A stretch of DNA of 64,000 nt, taken from Arthrobacter sunyaminii (lineage in GTDB: Bacteria > Actinomycetota > Actinomycetes > Actinomycetales > Micrococcaceae). This document shows, one piece after another, positions 62,911-64,000 of the stretch. The position numbers and the translations under genes were made by a program. The stretch is from the NCBI RefSeq assembly GCF_018866305.1, contig NZ_CP076456.1, positions 1,860,001 to 1,924,000 on the forward strand, written 5' to 3'. Position 1 is the first letter of the stretch. Every line of letters starts with the position of its first letter. The notes under the pieces were generated by a model. It was not told where the DNA came from and did no database searches. It saw nothing but the letters and a program-made list of their open reading frames with translations.

Positions 62911-64000
62911 TCATTGTGCTGCTCGAGGGGTGCTGCCTGCTAAAGCTGCTGGATGCCGTTGGCTTATCATCATCTCGACCGTGGCGGCGATTCCATGCAT
63001 AACACGCCAAGCTTCAGGTGTCAGAGACAGACGAATATCTGCAGAGGCCCAGTCTGCAAGGTCCTTTTTCAGTGGGTCCAGGTCTTCATCTTCAGCTAGG
63101 CCGGAGGTATCGCGTAAGACTCTCTTCATTCTGTCCGACCAAGTAGAGCCGTTGTCGGCAGGACTCGGAAGAGGGAGCTCGAGGCCGGTGTGTTTGGCGT
63201 ACGCTCGCTCATGCAGTTCACGGACGTAGAGGTCCTCAAGCACGCTTTGACTTCGGCCTGCGATTGAGAGTTTCCGGATTCGTCCTCGATCAAGCGACGC
63301 AATCTTCGCCAACTTTTCTATTACTCCCCTACCAGCAGAGTCATCATCAACAACGACGACGACATCGGCCATCATTTCTATCGCAAATCTTGCTCTGTTC
63401 GGAAGGTTATTGGCGCCCACCGCGTCAGTCACTGCTAGGCGCCCGTCTGTCAAAGCGGTTGCGCAATCATCGGAGAGGTGGCGGAGGGCACTGGTGATAA
63501 CTTGGCTGTCCGACGGGCCCTCAGTGAGGACCATGAATTCTGCAGATGACAGGTTGTCGAATGGCCGGACTCCGAGACAGGCTCTAATTTGGCCGATTCT
63601 GAGCACCTCTGAAACCGCGTTATTCTCCACTATTAGATTCTTGTTGAGCTGAGTTCGGTTTACCAGAACGGGGCTGTGCGTAGCCACGATAACTCTTTGT
63701 TCAGTCGCGATCTCCCTAAGGACTTGGGCCATCTTGTGCACCGCGTCGGGATGCAGATGAGCCTCCGGTTCGTCTATGGCGAGTAGTACTTGTGATGATG
63801 AACCACGGTCCGCGAGATCATGGAGAAGAGCCATGGTGAGGAGACTCTTGACCCCGTCTCCCTTCTCGAGAATCGATGTTGACACCCCATCATCGAGTTC
63901 AATTGCATCGATGGCTCGAAGGCCACCCAGCGTCATGCCTCCTGTTTGCAGCTGAATGGAGAGGTCGCTTCGCCCTTGCATATACACATCTAGCCGCCTC
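62911..64000 (-). CDS. OLD-family ATPase/TOPRIM nuclease, N-terminus beyond the window
   Basis: At least 363 residues; the frame is open to the window edge, so the Walker A region is outside. Visible: signature-like 'LEKGDGVKSLLTMALLHDLA', Walker B 'VLLAIDEPEAHLHPDAVHKM', switch 'RVIVATHSPVLVNR', then TOPRIM motifs 'FMVLTEGPSDSQVI' (Glu) and 'VVVVVDDDSAG' (DxD). This is the overcoming-lysogenization-defect group, which includes GajA of Gabija and stand-alone class 1 OLD nucleases. No helicase partner is downstream. Base composition is less GC-rich than elsewhere, suggesting transfer. Confidence 0.85.
   Translation of the reverse strand, partial: RRLDVYMQGRSDLSIQLQTGGMTLGGLRAIDAIELDDGVSTSILEKGDGVKSLLTMALLHDLADRGSSSQVLLAIDEPEAHLHPDAVHKMAQVLREIATEQRVIVATHSPVLVNRTQLNKNLIVENNAVSEVLRIGQIRACLGVRPFDNLSSAEFMVLTEGPSDSQVITSALRHLSDDCATALTDGRLAVTDAVGANNLPNRARFAIEMMADVVVVVDDDSAGRGVIEKLAKIASLDRGRIRKLSIAGRSQSVLEDLYVRELHERAYAKHTGLELPLPSPADNGSTWSDRMKRVLRDTSGLAEDEDLDPLKKDLADWASADIRLSLTPEAWRVMHGIAATVEMMISQRHPAALAGSTPRAAQ

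Overview
The window is GC-rich chromosomal DNA of a high-GC Gram-positive bacterium. Gene content and protein style (LuxS/Pfs pair, LssY_C protein, DUF2332, DUF6176, a GH65-HAD fusion, a Rv2629/baeRF protein, many dehydrogenases and hydrolases, frequent GTG starts and 4-base ATGA/GTGA overlaps) fit an Arthrobacter-like member of the Micrococcaceae. This placement is inferred from the proteins alone. No rRNA, tRNA, CRISPR array or intact transposase was seen.

Layout. 0-7.3 kb: DUF2254 tail, saccharopine-dehydrogenase-like protein, a NarL-type two-component pair, a MerR regulator without its DNA-binding domain, a short-chain dehydrogenase, a VOC protein, a cupin and an aldo/keto reductase. 7.3-10.2 kb: a small membrane protein/HTH operon with a duplicated operator, an HSL-type esterase, then three decayed genes in a row (histidine phosphatase, a DUF2891-like scrap, YnfA). 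10.4-19.8 kb: luxS-pfs, a hydroxyacid dehydrogenase, a Tat-exported M20 peptidase, an aromatic-ring FAD hydroxylase, ASCH and LssY_C proteins, a short-chain dehydrogenase. 20.0-25.8 kb: an alpha/beta hydrolase relic, then an autoregulated-looking HTH / Clp_N-SRPBCC / kinase-fold operon with further small genes, a frameshifted nucleotidyltransferase, DUF2332 and YciI proteins. 25.9-30.7 kb: baeRF protein, bactofilin-like envelope protein, NADP-binding protein, DUF4386 and its divergent TetR.

30.7-36.1 kb is a 4.7-kb module (chloroperoxidase-like hydrolase, CPBP protease, pirin, acetyltransferase, frameshifted dehalogenase-like hydrolase) framed by two 84-bp direct repeats that are the 5' end of a histidine phosphatase gene. 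36.1-39.8 kb: Old Yellow Enzyme, a hypothetical protein, two NAD(P)-binding paralogues and a small membrane protein. 39.9-51.7 kb: two ABC exporter pairs, alcohol dehydrogenase plus GH65-phosphorylase/HAD fusion, an AI-2E-family protein and an acetyltransferase. 52-56.8 kb: an AtzG-like/amidase pair, a GH13 glucosidase behind a chimeric LacI remnant, and a zinc dehydrogenase. 56.8-62.7 kb: HD hydrolase, an orphan lantibiotic-dehydratase C-domain protein, DUF2975-like protein, FAD monooxygenase and two possible PD-(D/E)XK proteins, among relics of the 36-40 kb genes. The right edge cuts an OLD-family ATPase/TOPRIM nuclease.

The most striking theme is rearrangement and decay. Two blocks (35.9-39.8 and 56.8-62.7 kb) share homologues of which one copy is intact and the other broken, in both directions. 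Single deletions have made informative chimeras (LacI DNA-binding domain joined to a sugar-permease tail) and truncations (MerR without its HTH beside its own promoter). Several single-base frameshifts could instead be sequencing errors.
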